Shown: positions 6,755 through 15,361 of the stretch, in pieces
Numbering within the stretch: the stretch's first letter is position 1
How the letters are laid out: each line of letters begins with the position of its first letter
The notes under the pieces: generated by a model
What the model was told of the DNA's origin: nothing
The model's database searches: none
What the model saw: the letters and a program-made list of their open reading frames with translations, nothing else
From: JAFGNV01 sp964612485
Lineage (GTDB): Bacteria; Chloroflexota; Anaerolineae; 4572-78; J111
Direction: 5' to 3'
NCBI GenBank assembly: GCA_964612485.1
Contig: CAZTFF010000022.1
Span: forward strand, 1-64,000
DNA length: 64,000 nucleotides
Made by a program: the position numbers and the translations under genes

Positions 6755-9136
6755 ATGCTATTGATGAAGCATCGCGCTAAAATCGTCCGGATTCTACTCA
6801 TACTTTTCATCGCGGCTTACGCGGCGTTTTTTATATCCCAACTTTTTTTGCGATATTACACCTTTGGTTCGCGTTCGTTGGATTTGGGCAACATGGACCA
6901 GGCCATCTGGAATACGGCCCACGGGCGGCTGCTGCACCAAACCAACCAGCCGGGCGTCACCAACCGGCTCAGCCTGCACGTAGAACCCATTTTGCTGCCC
7001 ATTTCGCTGCTGTATTGGCTCTACAGCGGCCCGGAAATCCTCTTCATTGTGCAGACTGTGGTGGTGGCGCTGGGCGCGCTGCCGGTGTTTGCCCTGGCCC
7101 GGCTCAAACTCAAGAACGAGGGGCTGGCCCTGATTTTTGCCCTGGCCTATTTGATGTTCCCCGCCCTGCAAGCGGCCAATATTCTCGATTTCCACGCCGT
7201 GACCATGGCCCCCACCTTTTTGCTGGCCGCCTTCTATTTTCTGGAAACGGACCGCCCCGGTTGGTTTGCGGTTTTTGCCGTGCTGGCCGCCGCCTGCAAA
7301 GAAGAGATTGCGCTGATTGTCTTGATGATGGGCCTGTACGCGCTGTTGATCAAACGCCGATGGGTGTGGGGAATTGTCACCATTGGCCTGTCTGCGATTT
7401 GGACTTTGCTGGCCGTTTTCATCATTCCCCCCATGGTTGCCGACACGCAAAATATCCATTGGGGCCGGTACAACCATCTGGGCGATAGTCCGCTGGATAT
7501 TGTGCTCAATTTTGTCCGCCAGCCGGGCCTGGCCCTCAACCATTTGCACAAGGTTAATGCCCTGAATTACCTCCGCCTGCTGCTCACGCCCACCGCGTTT
7601 ACCACCTTATTCAGCCCGCATCTGTTGCTGCTGGCGCTGCCGTCGCTGGGCATTAACCTGTTCAGCAACTTTCCCCCGATGCAAAAAGTTAATACGCTCA
7701 TCTACGCCGCGCCCATTATTCCGGCGGTTTTTATCAGCAGCATTTTTGGCGCGGCGGTGCTGCTGACTCTGCTTAAAAAATGGCACGTTCCTCCGGCTGT
7801 TTCTTACCTGCTGGTGGGGATCAGTATTTTGACCGCCACCCTGCTTTACCACGCCCAATACGGCTTTCTGCCGGGCGGCGGCCAGTTTCGGGGCTGGCCG
7901 GAAATTACCCCCCACCACCGCAACGCGCAGAGAATTTTTGAACAAATTCCGCCCGATGCGGCGCTGGCCGCGCACGACCGGCTCAACCCCCACGTCAGCC
8001 GGCGGGAAACGCTGCATATTTTTGACGGCAGCACCGCCGGCATCGACCACATTGTTCTGGATGTGACCGAAGACTCCTGGCCCCTGCATCCGGTTGAATT
8101 GCGCCACAGGGTTGATGAGTATTTAGATGGCGATTTTGGCGTGGTAGACGCTCTGGACGGCTACCTTTTGTTAGCCCGAAATCCCGACCTGTCCATCGTT
8201 CTACCGGATGAGTTTTACGACTTTGCCCGTGTGAACGATCCGCAAACTTTCAAACCGCAGCATCCTGTTTCCGTGATTTTTGATGAAAAACTTAAATTGC
8301 TGGGCTACGATTTGAGCCTGGGCGCGCATCAAGATGCCCTGCCGGTTGTCACGCTCTACTGGCAGGCGCTGGAACCGCTGAGGCAGGATTACACGCTCTG
8401 GCCCCTTTTTATCGACCATAACGGCCAGCGTTTGGAAGACCCCTCGGAACGGCCGTTAGTGGTCACGTTGTGGTATCCCACCTCGCAATGGTCAACCGAT
8501 GAGATCATTCAAACCGCCACCCTGCCCTGGGATTTGGGCGATGAGTTTACCCTGGGTGTTGGCCTTGCCGCCGGCAATTGGAATGACCCCGCAAATCGAC
8601 TGCCCATTACCGAGGCCAATGAAACAATCTACACGCTGGAAAACAACACCTGGGCCAGGCTGGACACCTTTCAAAAAACCGGGCGTACAACCTATCAAGC
8701 CGTATCCCTCTCGCCGGCCAAACCGCAGCAGCCTCTCTCGGCCCAATTCTGGAATCTCATCACCCTGCGAGGCGTTGAGGTGCCAACTCAGCCCCTTTCT
8801 GCCGGGGAAAGACTGCCTTTTGCGCTCTACTGGCAGGCGGAAGCGCCGCTCACGGTTGATCTGACGACCTTTGCTCACCTGCTCGACGCGCAGGGCAGCG
8901 TGGTAGCCCAACTCGATTGGACGCCGCAGGATGAGATAGGCTACTTGCCCACCACCGCCTGGCAGCCGCACCGCCCGGTCATCGACCGGCAAACGATGGC
9001 CCTTTCCCCATCCCTGCCTCCCGGCGAGTATCGATTGATTGTGGGCTGGTACTACCCCGTCACCGGCGACCGGCTGCCGCTCTCCGCCGGCGGCAGTGGT
9101 GACACATTGGAGATTGGCACGATTATCCTTCAGTAA
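6755..9136 (+). CDS. DUF2079 multi-pass membrane protein with extracytoplasmic beta domains
   Basis: A large membrane protein whose first 450 residues carry about ten hydrophobic helices. The DUF2079 signature region LDLGNMDQAIWNTAHGRLLH follows the first helix and NRLSLHVEPILL follows it. The family is distantly related to GT-C glycosyltransferases. The C-terminal half is non-membrane. It contains two similar segments starting LLGYDL and LRGVEV, each followed by LYWQA, typical of beta-sandwich tails in Chloroflexota membrane glycosyltransferases. The substrate is unknown. The start is uncertain. ATGs at 6695, 6755 and 6764 share the frame and none has a good ribosome site. 6755 gives the shortest non-hydrophobic leader compatible with the first helix. 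Confidence 0.75.
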   Translation: MLLMKHRAKIVRILLILFIAAYAAFFISQLFLRYYTFGSRSLDLGNMDQAIWNTAHGRLLHQTNQPGVTNRLSLHVEPILLPISLLYWLYSGPEILFIVQTVVVALGALPVFALARLKLKNEGLALIFALAYLMFPALQAANILDFHAVTMAPTFLLAAFYFLETDRPGWFAVFAVLAAACKEEIALIVLMMGLYALLIKRRWVWGIVTIGLSAIWTLLAVFIIPPMVADTQNIHWGRYNHLGDSPLDIVLNFVRQPGLALNHLHKVNALNYLRLLLTPTAFTTLFSPHLLLLALPSLGINLFSNFPPMQKVNTLIYAAPIIPAVFISSIFGAAVLLTLLKKWHVPPAVSYLLVGISILTATLLYHAQYGFLPGGGQFRGWPEITPHHRNAQRIFEQIPPDAALAAHDRLNPHVSRRETLHIFDGSTAGIDHIVLDVTEDSWPLHPVELRHRVDEYLDGDFGVVDALDGYLLLARNPDLSIVLPDEFYDFARVNDPQTFKPQHPVSVIFDEKLKLLGYDLSLGAHQDALPVVTLYWQALEPLRQDYTLWPLFIDHNGQRLEDPSERPLVVTLWYPTSQWSTDEIIQTATLPWDLGDEFTLGVGLAAGNWNDPANRLPITEANETIYTLENNTWARLDTFQKTGRTTYQAVSLSPAKPQQPLSAQFWNLITLRGVEVPTQPLSAGERLPFALYWQAEAPLTVDLTTFAHLLDAQGSVVAQLDWTPQDEIGYLPTTAWQPHRPVIDRQTMALSPSLPPGEYRLIVGWYYPVTGDRLPLSAGGSGDTLEIGTIILQ

Positions 9137-9173
9137 ATGTAACCACTCAGCCCAAACGCCTGGTACACTGGAG

Positions 9174-9245
9174 CGTAGCAAGATAACAGAGTCGCAAATT
9201 TGTTACCCTGCTACTTGCTACCTTGCTACCCTGCTGCTCAGCTGG
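9174..9245. repeat. dispersed GTAGCAAGGTAG-type intergenic repeat
   Basis: The segment has tandem CTTGCTAC and CCTGCTAC units (TTACCCTGCTACTTGCTACC, then TTGCTACCCTGCTGC). The same word TGTTACCCTGCTACCTTG recurs at 51568-51585, where it is paired with an inverted AGCAGGGTAGCAAAGTAGC. Repeats of this kind in gaps are probably recombinational or hairpin-forming elements. No open frame is seen. Confidence 0.5.
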
Positions 9246-9274
9246 GTGATACAGTCCCGGAATTTACACCACTT

Positions 9275-9304
9275 GAGCTATCAAAAGATAGCTCTTTTTA
9301 TTTT
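9275..9304 (+). terminator. rho-independent terminator before the V-ATPase operon
   Basis: A perfect 8-bp stem, GAGCTATC (9275-9282) and GATAGCTC (9287-9294), has an AAAA loop and is followed by TTTTTATTTT. It ends transcription from the DUF2079 gene. Confidence 0.85.
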
Positions 9305-9315
9305 AAAGACTGCCC

Positions 9316-9353
9316 GGCTGAGTATGGGCACTGCTCAGCCGAGCCGATATAAT
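9316..9353 (+). promoter_or_regulatory. candidate promoter region of the V-ATPase operon
   Basis: A TATAAT hexamer at 9348-9353 lies 34 nt before the first gene. Just upstream, GGCTGAG (9316-9322) and CTCAGCC (9334-9340) form an inverted repeat where the -35 box would be. No TTGACA-like box is visible, so the promoter may need an activator binding the repeat. This is inference. Confidence 0.35.
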
Positions 9354-9386
9354 AAAATAAGAGAATTTCTAGGAGAAATCGGAAAA

Positions 9387-9761
9387 ATGACTAACGGCAA
9401 ATCCGCCTCGTCTGCTCAGGAAGCGTTGAAAATTTTGCTCAAAACAGATCGTGAAGCCCGCGATCAGGTTGTTCAGGCTGAAGAAGCGGCCCGCGCCAGG
9501 GTGGATGAGGCTCGCCAAGAGGCCGAAATCACGATCAACGAGGTCCGTACCCAGGCCGAAACCGAGGCCGATGAGTTGGTGCGGCAAGCGAAAGAGGAGG
9601 CCGGTCAACAGGCCGAAACCCTTTTGCAAAAAACCGCCGATGATATGGGGGTTCCCCACTCATCCTTTGTCGATCCTGAACAATTTCGCCAACAGGCCGG
9701 GCAGCAAATGGACCAGGCGGCGGACTTGCTGGTGGCCTGGGTGACTGCCGCCGAAGGATAG
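9387..9761 (+). CDS. atpH: V/A-type ATPase peripheral-stalk subunit H/G
   Basis: About 124 residues, nearly all charged heptad-rich coiled coil (residues 10-85: EAARARVDEARQEAE, TEADELVRQAKEEAG), as in AhaH/NtpF. This subunit pairs with subunit E to form the stator stalk that holds the A3B3 head against the membrane. It is the first gene of the operon, 7 nt before subunit C. ATG 9387 is chosen because AGGAGA lies at 9371-9376. An upstream extension of the frame would run through the terminator at 9275-9304, so it is not the real start. Confidence 0.8.
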   Translation: MTNGKSASSAQEALKILLKTDREARDQVVQAEEAARARVDEARQEAEITINEVRTQAETEADELVRQAKEEAGQQAETLLQKTADDMGVPHSSFVDPEQFRQQAGQQMDQAADLLVAWVTAAEG

Positions 9762-9768
9762 AACATCA

Positions 9769-10851
9769 ATGTTATCTGTACGAGGCCCTTTCAAATATTC
9801 CGCGGCCAATGCCGGCGCGCGGGCCAGATTAGCCCAACTCCTGCCGCCCAACCTCTGGTCGCGGCTCTTGAACGTATCCGGCGTGGATGATTTTGTGGGA
9901 TTGTTGGCCGGAACCGCCTATCATTCCACCCTCACCGCTATCGAGGAACCCGATCCCTCGCCCGAACGGGTTGAAAAGGCGCTGCGGGCTTCCCTGGTCA
10001 ACCGGCTGCGCCTGCCCTTGAGGTTTATCCGGGGCGAGGTGGAAACCCTGTTAGATTGGCATTGGCGGCGTTTTGAATTGAATAATCTAAAACTCGCGCT
10101 GCGGGCTATTGCTGCCGGTACGCCGGCTCCGCGTATCCGGGCTATGCTGGTGCCGTTGGGGGCTGCTTCCGGCCTTCCGTGGGAAGCCTTGAGCGAATCC
10201 CGCTCCGTTTCGGCAGCGGCGGACAGGCTGCCCGAAACCCCGGTGGGCAATTTTTTCAGGCGTACGCTCAAACAGGCGCTGGATCGTTACCAGCGAGAGA
10301 GCGAGATTTTTGTGTTGGAAGTGGCTCTGGACCTGGCCTACTACCGGCAGTTGTTGAAGTTGCAGGAAAAATTGTTTCGGACAGACCGGGAATACGCGGA
10401 GAAATTTATCGGCACGCGGGTCGAAAGCAAAAATCTGTTGTGGGCGTTCCGAGGCAGGATTTTTTTTGATCTCAGCCCGGAAGAGATTTTGAACTACACC
10501 TTGCAGCGGCGGCTGCGGGTGGATGCCTCGGTGGTTCGGAAAATTGCCACCGGCGCGTCTTTGCCGCAAATCGTCGAACAATTGTGGGGACGCCGGCTGA
10601 TCGATCCGGCTGAATTGACAAATTTGCCGCCGGCTCAGGCCCTGCGGCGGCTTGAACTGGCTTTTCAACGGTATTTGTACCGGCTGGCTCACCAAGCCAG
10701 GCGCGGCTACCCGTTTCACCTGGGCATCATCCTGGCCTACCAAACGTTGTTAGAAAGCGAAACGCAAGATTTGATCACGGTTCTTGAGGGCAACATCGCC
10801 GGCTGGTCAACGCCGGATATTCAAGATCAACTCATCGGCAAACGGGGCTAG
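9769..10851 (+). CDS. atpC: V/A-type ATPase subunit C
   Basis: The 360-residue subunit C (d in V-ATPase naming) is the central-stalk cap on the rotating K ring that transmits torque. The product is helix-rich with the family's three-fold repeated helical bundle. Motifs include VSGVDDFVGLLAGTAYHSTL near residue 40 and YYRQLLKLQEK near 188. The position between the H and I subunits matches archaeal/bacterial A-type operons. Its stop and the next start are 2 nt apart. Confidence 0.85.
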   Translation: MLSVRGPFKYSAANAGARARLAQLLPPNLWSRLLNVSGVDDFVGLLAGTAYHSTLTAIEEPDPSPERVEKALRASLVNRLRLPLRFIRGEVETLLDWHWRRFELNNLKLALRAIAAGTPAPRIRAMLVPLGAASGLPWEALSESRSVSAAADRLPETPVGNFFRRTLKQALDRYQRESEIFVLEVALDLAYYRQLLKLQEKLFRTDREYAEKFIGTRVESKNLLWAFRGRIFFDLSPEEILNYTLQRRLRVDASVVRKIATGASLPQIVEQLWGRRLIDPAELTNLPPAQALRRLELAFQRYLYRLAHQARRGYPFHLGIILAYQTLLESETQDLITVLEGNIAGWSTPDIQDQLIGKRG

Positions 10852-10853
10852 AG

Positions 10854-11813
10854 ATGTTCAGAACGCCGGCCAAACAAGCCGTCAACCTTTTTGTTTCTGT
10901 TGAGGCGGTGGTGCCGGTCACCACGGCTTTGTTTCGATGGGATGCCTTTGAGTTGACCGCTTCTCAAGCAGGCAGGGCAGAGGCCGGCCAGATGCAAGAT
11001 CAGCCCTGGGCCGGGCGGCTCGAGGCTTGCACCCGCCAGGCCGAACAATTGGACGAATTGTTGGAGATACTGGCGCTTGATCGTACGGACACGTTGCCGG
11101 AAACGGAATTTGAACTGGGTGATGATGTTGACTGTGATCCACAACAGTTAGAGCAGGCGCAGCGATCCATCCACGCGTGGCGGGATCGCCGGGCCAGGCT
11201 GAAGCGGGAATACAATCAAATACAGGTTCTGATCGAAGAAATACATCTGTTGCAGCCTTTAGAGATCACGATCCGGGGCATTGAACACCTGGACTATTTA
11301 TACGTAACCGTGGGCACTATCGAGCAAAGGTATTTGAACCGGCTGCGCATGCCCCTGGCTCATATTCCGTTTGTGGTGATCCCGATTTTTCAAACCGAGG
11401 CGCACGTGCTGCTGGTTGCGGCCACCACGCCGGAGCATGCGCCCATTTTGAACCAGGTGTTGCGCGGCGTATTTATGGAACCGTTGGAAGTACCGGAGGA
11501 CATCAGCGGCACGCCGGAAACCATTCTGGCCGAACTTGAAACCCGGCGCCAACAAATTGAACATCAACAGGATAGCCTGAACCAACAGCGCGATCAGTTG
11601 GCCCGGCAGTGGCGCGATACGCTGGTAACGCTGCGGCAGCAAGCCGGAGCCAAAGCCAAACTGGCCCGGCAAATCAATGGATTTGAGCAGCACGGCCCGC
11701 AATTTTTGATCACGGGCCGGATCGAAGCGGGCGCGTTTGAGCAACTGGTACAAAAAGTGGCGGATATAACCCAAGAACCTCACGCCGTTCTATTGCTTGA
11801 GTTTCAATCGTAG
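10854..11813 (+). CDS. soluble paralogue of the N-terminal half of V-ATPase subunit I
   Basis: 319 residues with no membrane helix. It aligns end to end with the cytoplasmic half of the following atpI product. Shared words include LDYLYVTVGTIE / LDYLYLTVGTVP, IPFVVIP / IPFVILP, APILNQVLRGVFMEPLEVPED / APILDRTLRSVFMEPLELPED and FLITGRI / YLITGWI. It keeps the coiled coil and globular ends of subunit I but stops before the eight-helix membrane domain. I infer a tandem duplication with loss of the membrane half. It could be an alternative stator arm or an assembly factor. It sits in the operon between C and I, 2 nt after atpC. Confidence 0.75.
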   Translation: MFRTPAKQAVNLFVSVEAVVPVTTALFRWDAFELTASQAGRAEAGQMQDQPWAGRLEACTRQAEQLDELLEILALDRTDTLPETEFELGDDVDCDPQQLEQAQRSIHAWRDRRARLKREYNQIQVLIEEIHLLQPLEITIRGIEHLDYLYVTVGTIEQRYLNRLRMPLAHIPFVVIPIFQTEAHVLLVAATTPEHAPILNQVLRGVFMEPLEVPEDISGTPETILAELETRRQQIEHQQDSLNQQRDQLARQWRDTLVTLRQQAGAKAKLARQINGFEQHGPQFLITGRIEAGAFEQLVQKVADITQEPHAVLLLEFQS

Positions 11814-11909
11814 GCTGCACAAGCAGCGTGACACATTTACCAGAAAGATGTCACGTTGAATCAAAAAGAGATCAGGAAAAACAATCCGAGGAGAAAACAG
11901 AGGCTTTTT

Positions 11910-13856
11910 ATGTTCACCCCCACCCTCATGCAGCGAGTCAACATCTTCATCCGCGAAGAAGACATCGAACGCGCCGCCATTGCCCTGGCCCGGCTCGGAG
12001 TTTTGGATGTCAGTGAAACGCAGGAAACTCAAGGGGCCTGGGCCGAGGAGGAAGAAGCGCATTGGTTAGGGCTGGCTAATACCTATGGCAAACAACACGA
12101 ACGGTTGCACCATCTCATCAACATTCTTGAGTTGGATCAGCCGCACCTGCCGGTACCGGAGCAATTGTCCCCGGAAGAAGATGCCGCCCGTATCAAAGAA
12201 ACGCTGCATGAAGCGGAAACAGTTATCGATGATTGGCAATCTCGCCACACCGAGGCGCAAAAAAATCGGGAACAGGTGGAATTGCTCATCGAAGAGATGC
12301 GCTTGCTGGAACCACTGCCGGAGGCGGTTGAAAATTTACAAAATCTGGATTATCTCTATCTGACGGTGGGCACTGTGCCCAGGGAGAATTTGGAAAAGCT
12401 GCAAGTGGCACTGTTTCGCATTCCGTTTGTGATACTGCCCATCCATCATTACGATGAGCGGGCGCTGATCTTTGCCGCTACCGATCAAACCTACGCTCCC
12501 ATTTTAGACCGCACCCTGCGCAGCGTGTTTATGGAGCCGCTCGAATTGCCGGAGGATGTGAGTGGCTCGCCCCAGGAAATTATCGCCAATCTGGAAAAAC
12601 GCCTGGCAGAGATCAAGCAGCGGCAGGAGACCCTGGCCCAAGAACGTCGCCGGTTGGCTCAAGAATGGCGCACCACCTTGTTGACCCTGTGGCAGCAAGC
12701 CTACAGCAACAAAAAAGTGGTCGATCTTATCAACCAACTTAGGCAGCACGAGGATATTTACCTCATCACGGGCTGGATTCCGGCCCAGTCGTTAGACAAC
12801 GTGCTGCTGGCCCTGGAAAACGTTACCGAGGGCCGGGCCGATGTGGAAGCGGTGGAACCGATTATTGGAGGCCGGCGGCAGGTTCCTACCTTATTGAAAA
12901 ATCCGCCCTGGCTGCGTCCCTTTGAAACCATAGTCTCCACCTTTGGCTCCCCTACCTACGCCGAAATTGACCCCACGCCGGTGGTGGCCCTCACGTTTGT
13001 TCTGATGTACGGCATGATGTTTGGCGATGTGGGTCATGGGCTTTTACTGGCGCTGGTCGGGATTTGGCTTTATTGGCGCGGTGGGGGCGTGGCTCGTTCT
13101 CTGGGCGCGGTGTTGGGAGTATCGGGGGTGAGCGCCGCTATCTTTGGCTTTTTGTATGGCAGTATTTTTGGCCGGGAAGATATTTTGAGGCCGTTGTGGA
13201 TCAACCCCTTACACAGCATTGGCAATATTTTGATAGCCTCGGTGGGCGCCGGGATTCTTGTGTTGAATATTGGTTTTTTGCTGCACCTGGTCACGGCCTG
13301 GCGCGCCGGCCGGTGGGGCGAATTTTTCTTTGCCCGCAACGGGCTGGCCGGAATCTGGCTCTATTGGGCGGTGGTGGGCGGTATTCTGGCTCTGTGGCAG
13401 GGGGTGTCGCTGCCCTGGTTTGCCTGGCTGCTGCTGATTGTCACGCCGGCGCTGCTTTTGTTTCTTCACGTCCCGCTGGGGCGATTTCTTCAGCGCCAAA
13501 GCCCGCTGCTCGAGGGCGCGTGGAACGAGTACAGCATTGAGGCTTTTTTTGAACTCTTTGAAACATTTCTCAGCCATATCAGCAATAGTTTTTCTTTTGT
13601 TCGGTTAGGAGCGTTTGGCGTAACGCATGCCGGTTTAAGCCTGGTAATATTTCTGATTGCTGAAATGGCCGGCGGCCTCTGGTACTGGTTGGTGGTTATT
13701 ATCGGTACGATCATTGTGGTGGGTTTTGAAGGCCTGGTTGTGGGCATCCAAACCCTGCGGTTGGAATATTACGAATTTTTCGGGAAATTTTTCCAGGGCA
13801 CCGGACGTCCCTTTACGCCCCTGCGCTTATCACGAGAACAGATGGACGTTGGTTGA
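11910..13856 (+). CDS. atpI: V/A-type ATPase subunit I (a subunit, membrane stator)
   Basis: About 648 residues. The N-terminal cytoplasmic half (1-355) is a coiled coil that binds the peripheral stalks. The C-terminal half has about eight membrane helices. The ion-path helix reads SFSFVRLGAFGVTHAGL, and its Arg is the family's essential residue facing the c-ring carboxylate. GFEGLVVGIQTLRLEYYEFF is also typical. ATG 11910 is chosen over an upstream TTG at 11856. AGAGG lies 7 nt before it, and MFTPTLMQRVNIF aligns with the start of the paralogous upstream gene (MFRTPAKQAVNLF). Confidence 0.9.
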   Translation: MFTPTLMQRVNIFIREEDIERAAIALARLGVLDVSETQETQGAWAEEEEAHWLGLANTYGKQHERLHHLINILELDQPHLPVPEQLSPEEDAARIKETLHEAETVIDDWQSRHTEAQKNREQVELLIEEMRLLEPLPEAVENLQNLDYLYLTVGTVPRENLEKLQVALFRIPFVILPIHHYDERALIFAATDQTYAPILDRTLRSVFMEPLELPEDVSGSPQEIIANLEKRLAEIKQRQETLAQERRRLAQEWRTTLLTLWQQAYSNKKVVDLINQLRQHEDIYLITGWIPAQSLDNVLLALENVTEGRADVEAVEPIIGGRRQVPTLLKNPPWLRPFETIVSTFGSPTYAEIDPTPVVALTFVLMYGMMFGDVGHGLLLALVGIWLYWRGGGVARSLGAVLGVSGVSAAIFGFLYGSIFGREDILRPLWINPLHSIGNILIASVGAGILVLNIGFLLHLVTAWRAGRWGEFFFARNGLAGIWLYWAVVGGILALWQGVSLPWFAWLLLIVTPALLLFLHVPLGRFLQRQSPLLEGAWNEYSIEAFFELFETFLSHISNSFSFVRLGAFGVTHAGLSLVIFLIAEMAGGLWYWLVVIIGTIIVVGFEGLVVGIQTLRLEYYEFFGKFFQGTGRPFTPLRLSREQMDVG

Positions 13857-13884
13857 TAACTTTAAGTAAACATTTGGAGGTTCT

Positions 13885-14361
13885 ATGACAATACATATTC
13901 TTGTTCTAATTGTGCTGGTAGGCATCATCCCGCTGCTATTGCGCCGAAAATTGTCCTCGGCAATGGTGATGCGGTCCGTAACCGGCGGTCTGTTGGTTTT
14001 GAATGGCGTGGTAGCGATTGCGGCCTTGAGTACCGCCACCGTGTTATGGTTCAACCAACCTCAGCCGGTTCAAGCCTCGCCCGTTTTTCAGGAAGAAACC
14101 GCCGCCCAACAGGAAGGCACCCAAGAGGGAGAAGGCGGCATGAGTGGTAACACCGCGATGGCCGCTGCCCTGGCCGTTGGCCTGGCGGCCATTGGCTCCG
14201 GTTTTGCCGTAGGTTTGGGCAGTTCCGCCGCGATGGGCGCCATCACCGAAAGTCCGGAAAACTTTGGCCGCATCCTGATCTTTGTGGGGTTGGGCGAAGG
14301 TATTGCCATCTACGGCCTCATTATTTCTTTTCTAATCCTGACCGGTGGGCTGGGAGGCTGA
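13885..14361 (+). CDS. atpK: V/A-type ATPase subunit K (c-ring proteolipid) with extra N-terminal membrane helices
   Basis: 158 residues. The C-terminal 80 form a classic c-type hairpin. Helix 1 is Gly-rich (AVGLAAIGSGFAVGLGSSAA), the loop is TESPENFG, and helix 2 holds the ion-binding Glu in VGLGEGIAIYGL. The N-terminal 60 residues form two more hydrophobic helices plus a Gln/Glu-rich linker. They do not look like a second c hairpin, since no carboxylate or Gly zipper is visible. I see no Gln in helix 1 of the kind used for Na+ binding, so proton coupling seems likelier (inference). The ribosome site is TTGGAGG. Confidence 0.85.
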   Translation: MTIHILVLIVLVGIIPLLLRRKLSSAMVMRSVTGGLLVLNGVVAIAALSTATVLWFNQPQPVQASPVFQEETAAQQEGTQEGEGGMSGNTAMAAALAVGLAAIGSGFAVGLGSSAAMGAITESPENFGRILIFVGLGEGIAIYGLIISFLILTGGLGG

Positions 14362-14363
14362 CC

Positions 14364-14672
14364 GTGAGCCTGTTTGTAATTGGTGATAAAGAAACCGTAC
14401 TCGGCCTGGCCCTGGCCGGCGTGGACGGCACGGTAGTGGAAAGTAATGACGCCGCGCAATCCGCTCTGGACGATGTTTTGCAGCGAAACGACATCACCAT
14501 TTTGTTGATCACCCAAAATTGGACCGCCCCCATGCAAGAGCGGATCGACCGGCTGAAGATGACCACCCTTCAACCGGTAATTTTAGAAATTCCCGGCGCT
14601 ATCCCGGCTCCTTCAAGCCACTCGCTGCGTGCGTTGGTGCAGGAAGCCGTTGGCATGCGTCTGGGAACCTGA
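14364..14672 (+). CDS. atpF: V/A-type ATPase subunit F
   Basis: A 102-residue central-stalk subunit with the CheY-like alpha/beta fold of the family. It starts MSLFVIGDKETVLGLALAGV, and the core strand ITILLITQNWTAPM fits the ..iiLIte.ia.. pattern. It binds subunit D in the rotor. It starts with GTG two bases after the atpK stop. Placement between K and E agrees with the operon. Confidence 0.8.
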   Translation: MSLFVIGDKETVLGLALAGVDGTVVESNDAAQSALDDVLQRNDITILLITQNWTAPMQERIDRLKMTTLQPVILEIPGAIPAPSSHSLRALVQEAVGMRLGT

Positions 14673-14713
14673 AATCCGACGATGGAGATCAAACAAACTG
14701 GAAAGGAGACACT

Positions 14714-15361
14714 ATGCCCCGCATTCGAGGCGATCTGGATGAATTGGTTACCACCATTCAGCATGCCGCGCGCGGCGAAGCGCAGAAAAAACATCAGGCC
14801 GCCCAGCGCTTGAGCGACACCATTCTGAATGATGCTCAGGCCCGGGCCAAAGAAGTTCGCCGGGAAATTCTCAACCGGGCGCAAACCGAAGCCCAGGCCC
14901 AAGGCCGCCGGCAGGTGGCCGAAACGGTGCAAAAGGTCAAACGAAATTACTTGAACACCCGTGAAGAGATTTTGTCGCAGGTCTGGCAGCAGGCCGAGCA
15001 AAAACTCCGATCTTTGCCTGACGATTCCGAGAGGTATACAGACGTGTTGCGCCAACTGGCAGCTGTGGCCGTGAATACGCTGGGAACCGGACACTTTGAA
15101 GTGGCCGCCGACCCGCGAGGACACAAACTGCTGACCAAAAGGCGGTTAGAAGCATGGGGCCGGGAAATGAGCGAGCAATTGGACGGCGCCGTATCTTTTG
15201 AGCGGGCCGCCGACCCCGCCCATACCTGGGGCGGGCTGGTGGTCACGCAGGCGCAAAGCCGGCGGCAAGTTGACGCCACGTTTCCCACCCGCTTGCAATT
15301 GGCTCAAACGGAAATTCGCCCTCAGATTTTTGCGCAGGTGGTGAAAAACGATGACCGATAA
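14714..15361 (+). CDS. atpE: V/A-type ATPase subunit E (peripheral stalk)
   Basis: 215 residues. The N-terminal long charged helix (about 5-95) pairs with subunit H as the stalk. The C-terminal globular domain contains LEAWGREMSEQLDG and HTWGGLVVTQAQSRRQVDATFPTRL, like the family's GGvvl.s.dgri.vdnTle.rle consensus. ATG 14714 is preceded by AAAGGAG. The end overlaps the start of atpA by 11 nt, which suggests translational coupling of stator and catalytic subunits. Confidence 0.85.
   Translation: MPRIRGDLDELVTTIQHAARGEAQKKHQAAQRLSDTILNDAQARAKEVRREILNRAQTEAQAQGRRQVAETVQKVKRNYLNTREEILSQVWQQAEQKLRSLPDDSERYTDVLRQLAAVAVNTLGTGHFEVAADPRGHKLLTKRRLEAWGREMSEQLDGAVSFERAADPAHTWGGLVVTQAQSRRQVDATFPTRLQLAQTEIRPQIFAQVVKNDDR

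Noticed and set aside
9039..9386. N-terminal extension of the ATPase H subunit gene
   Set aside because: The frame is open upstream but runs through the DUF2079 gene end, a dispersed repeat and a strong terminator; a good ribosome site supports the ATG at 9387.
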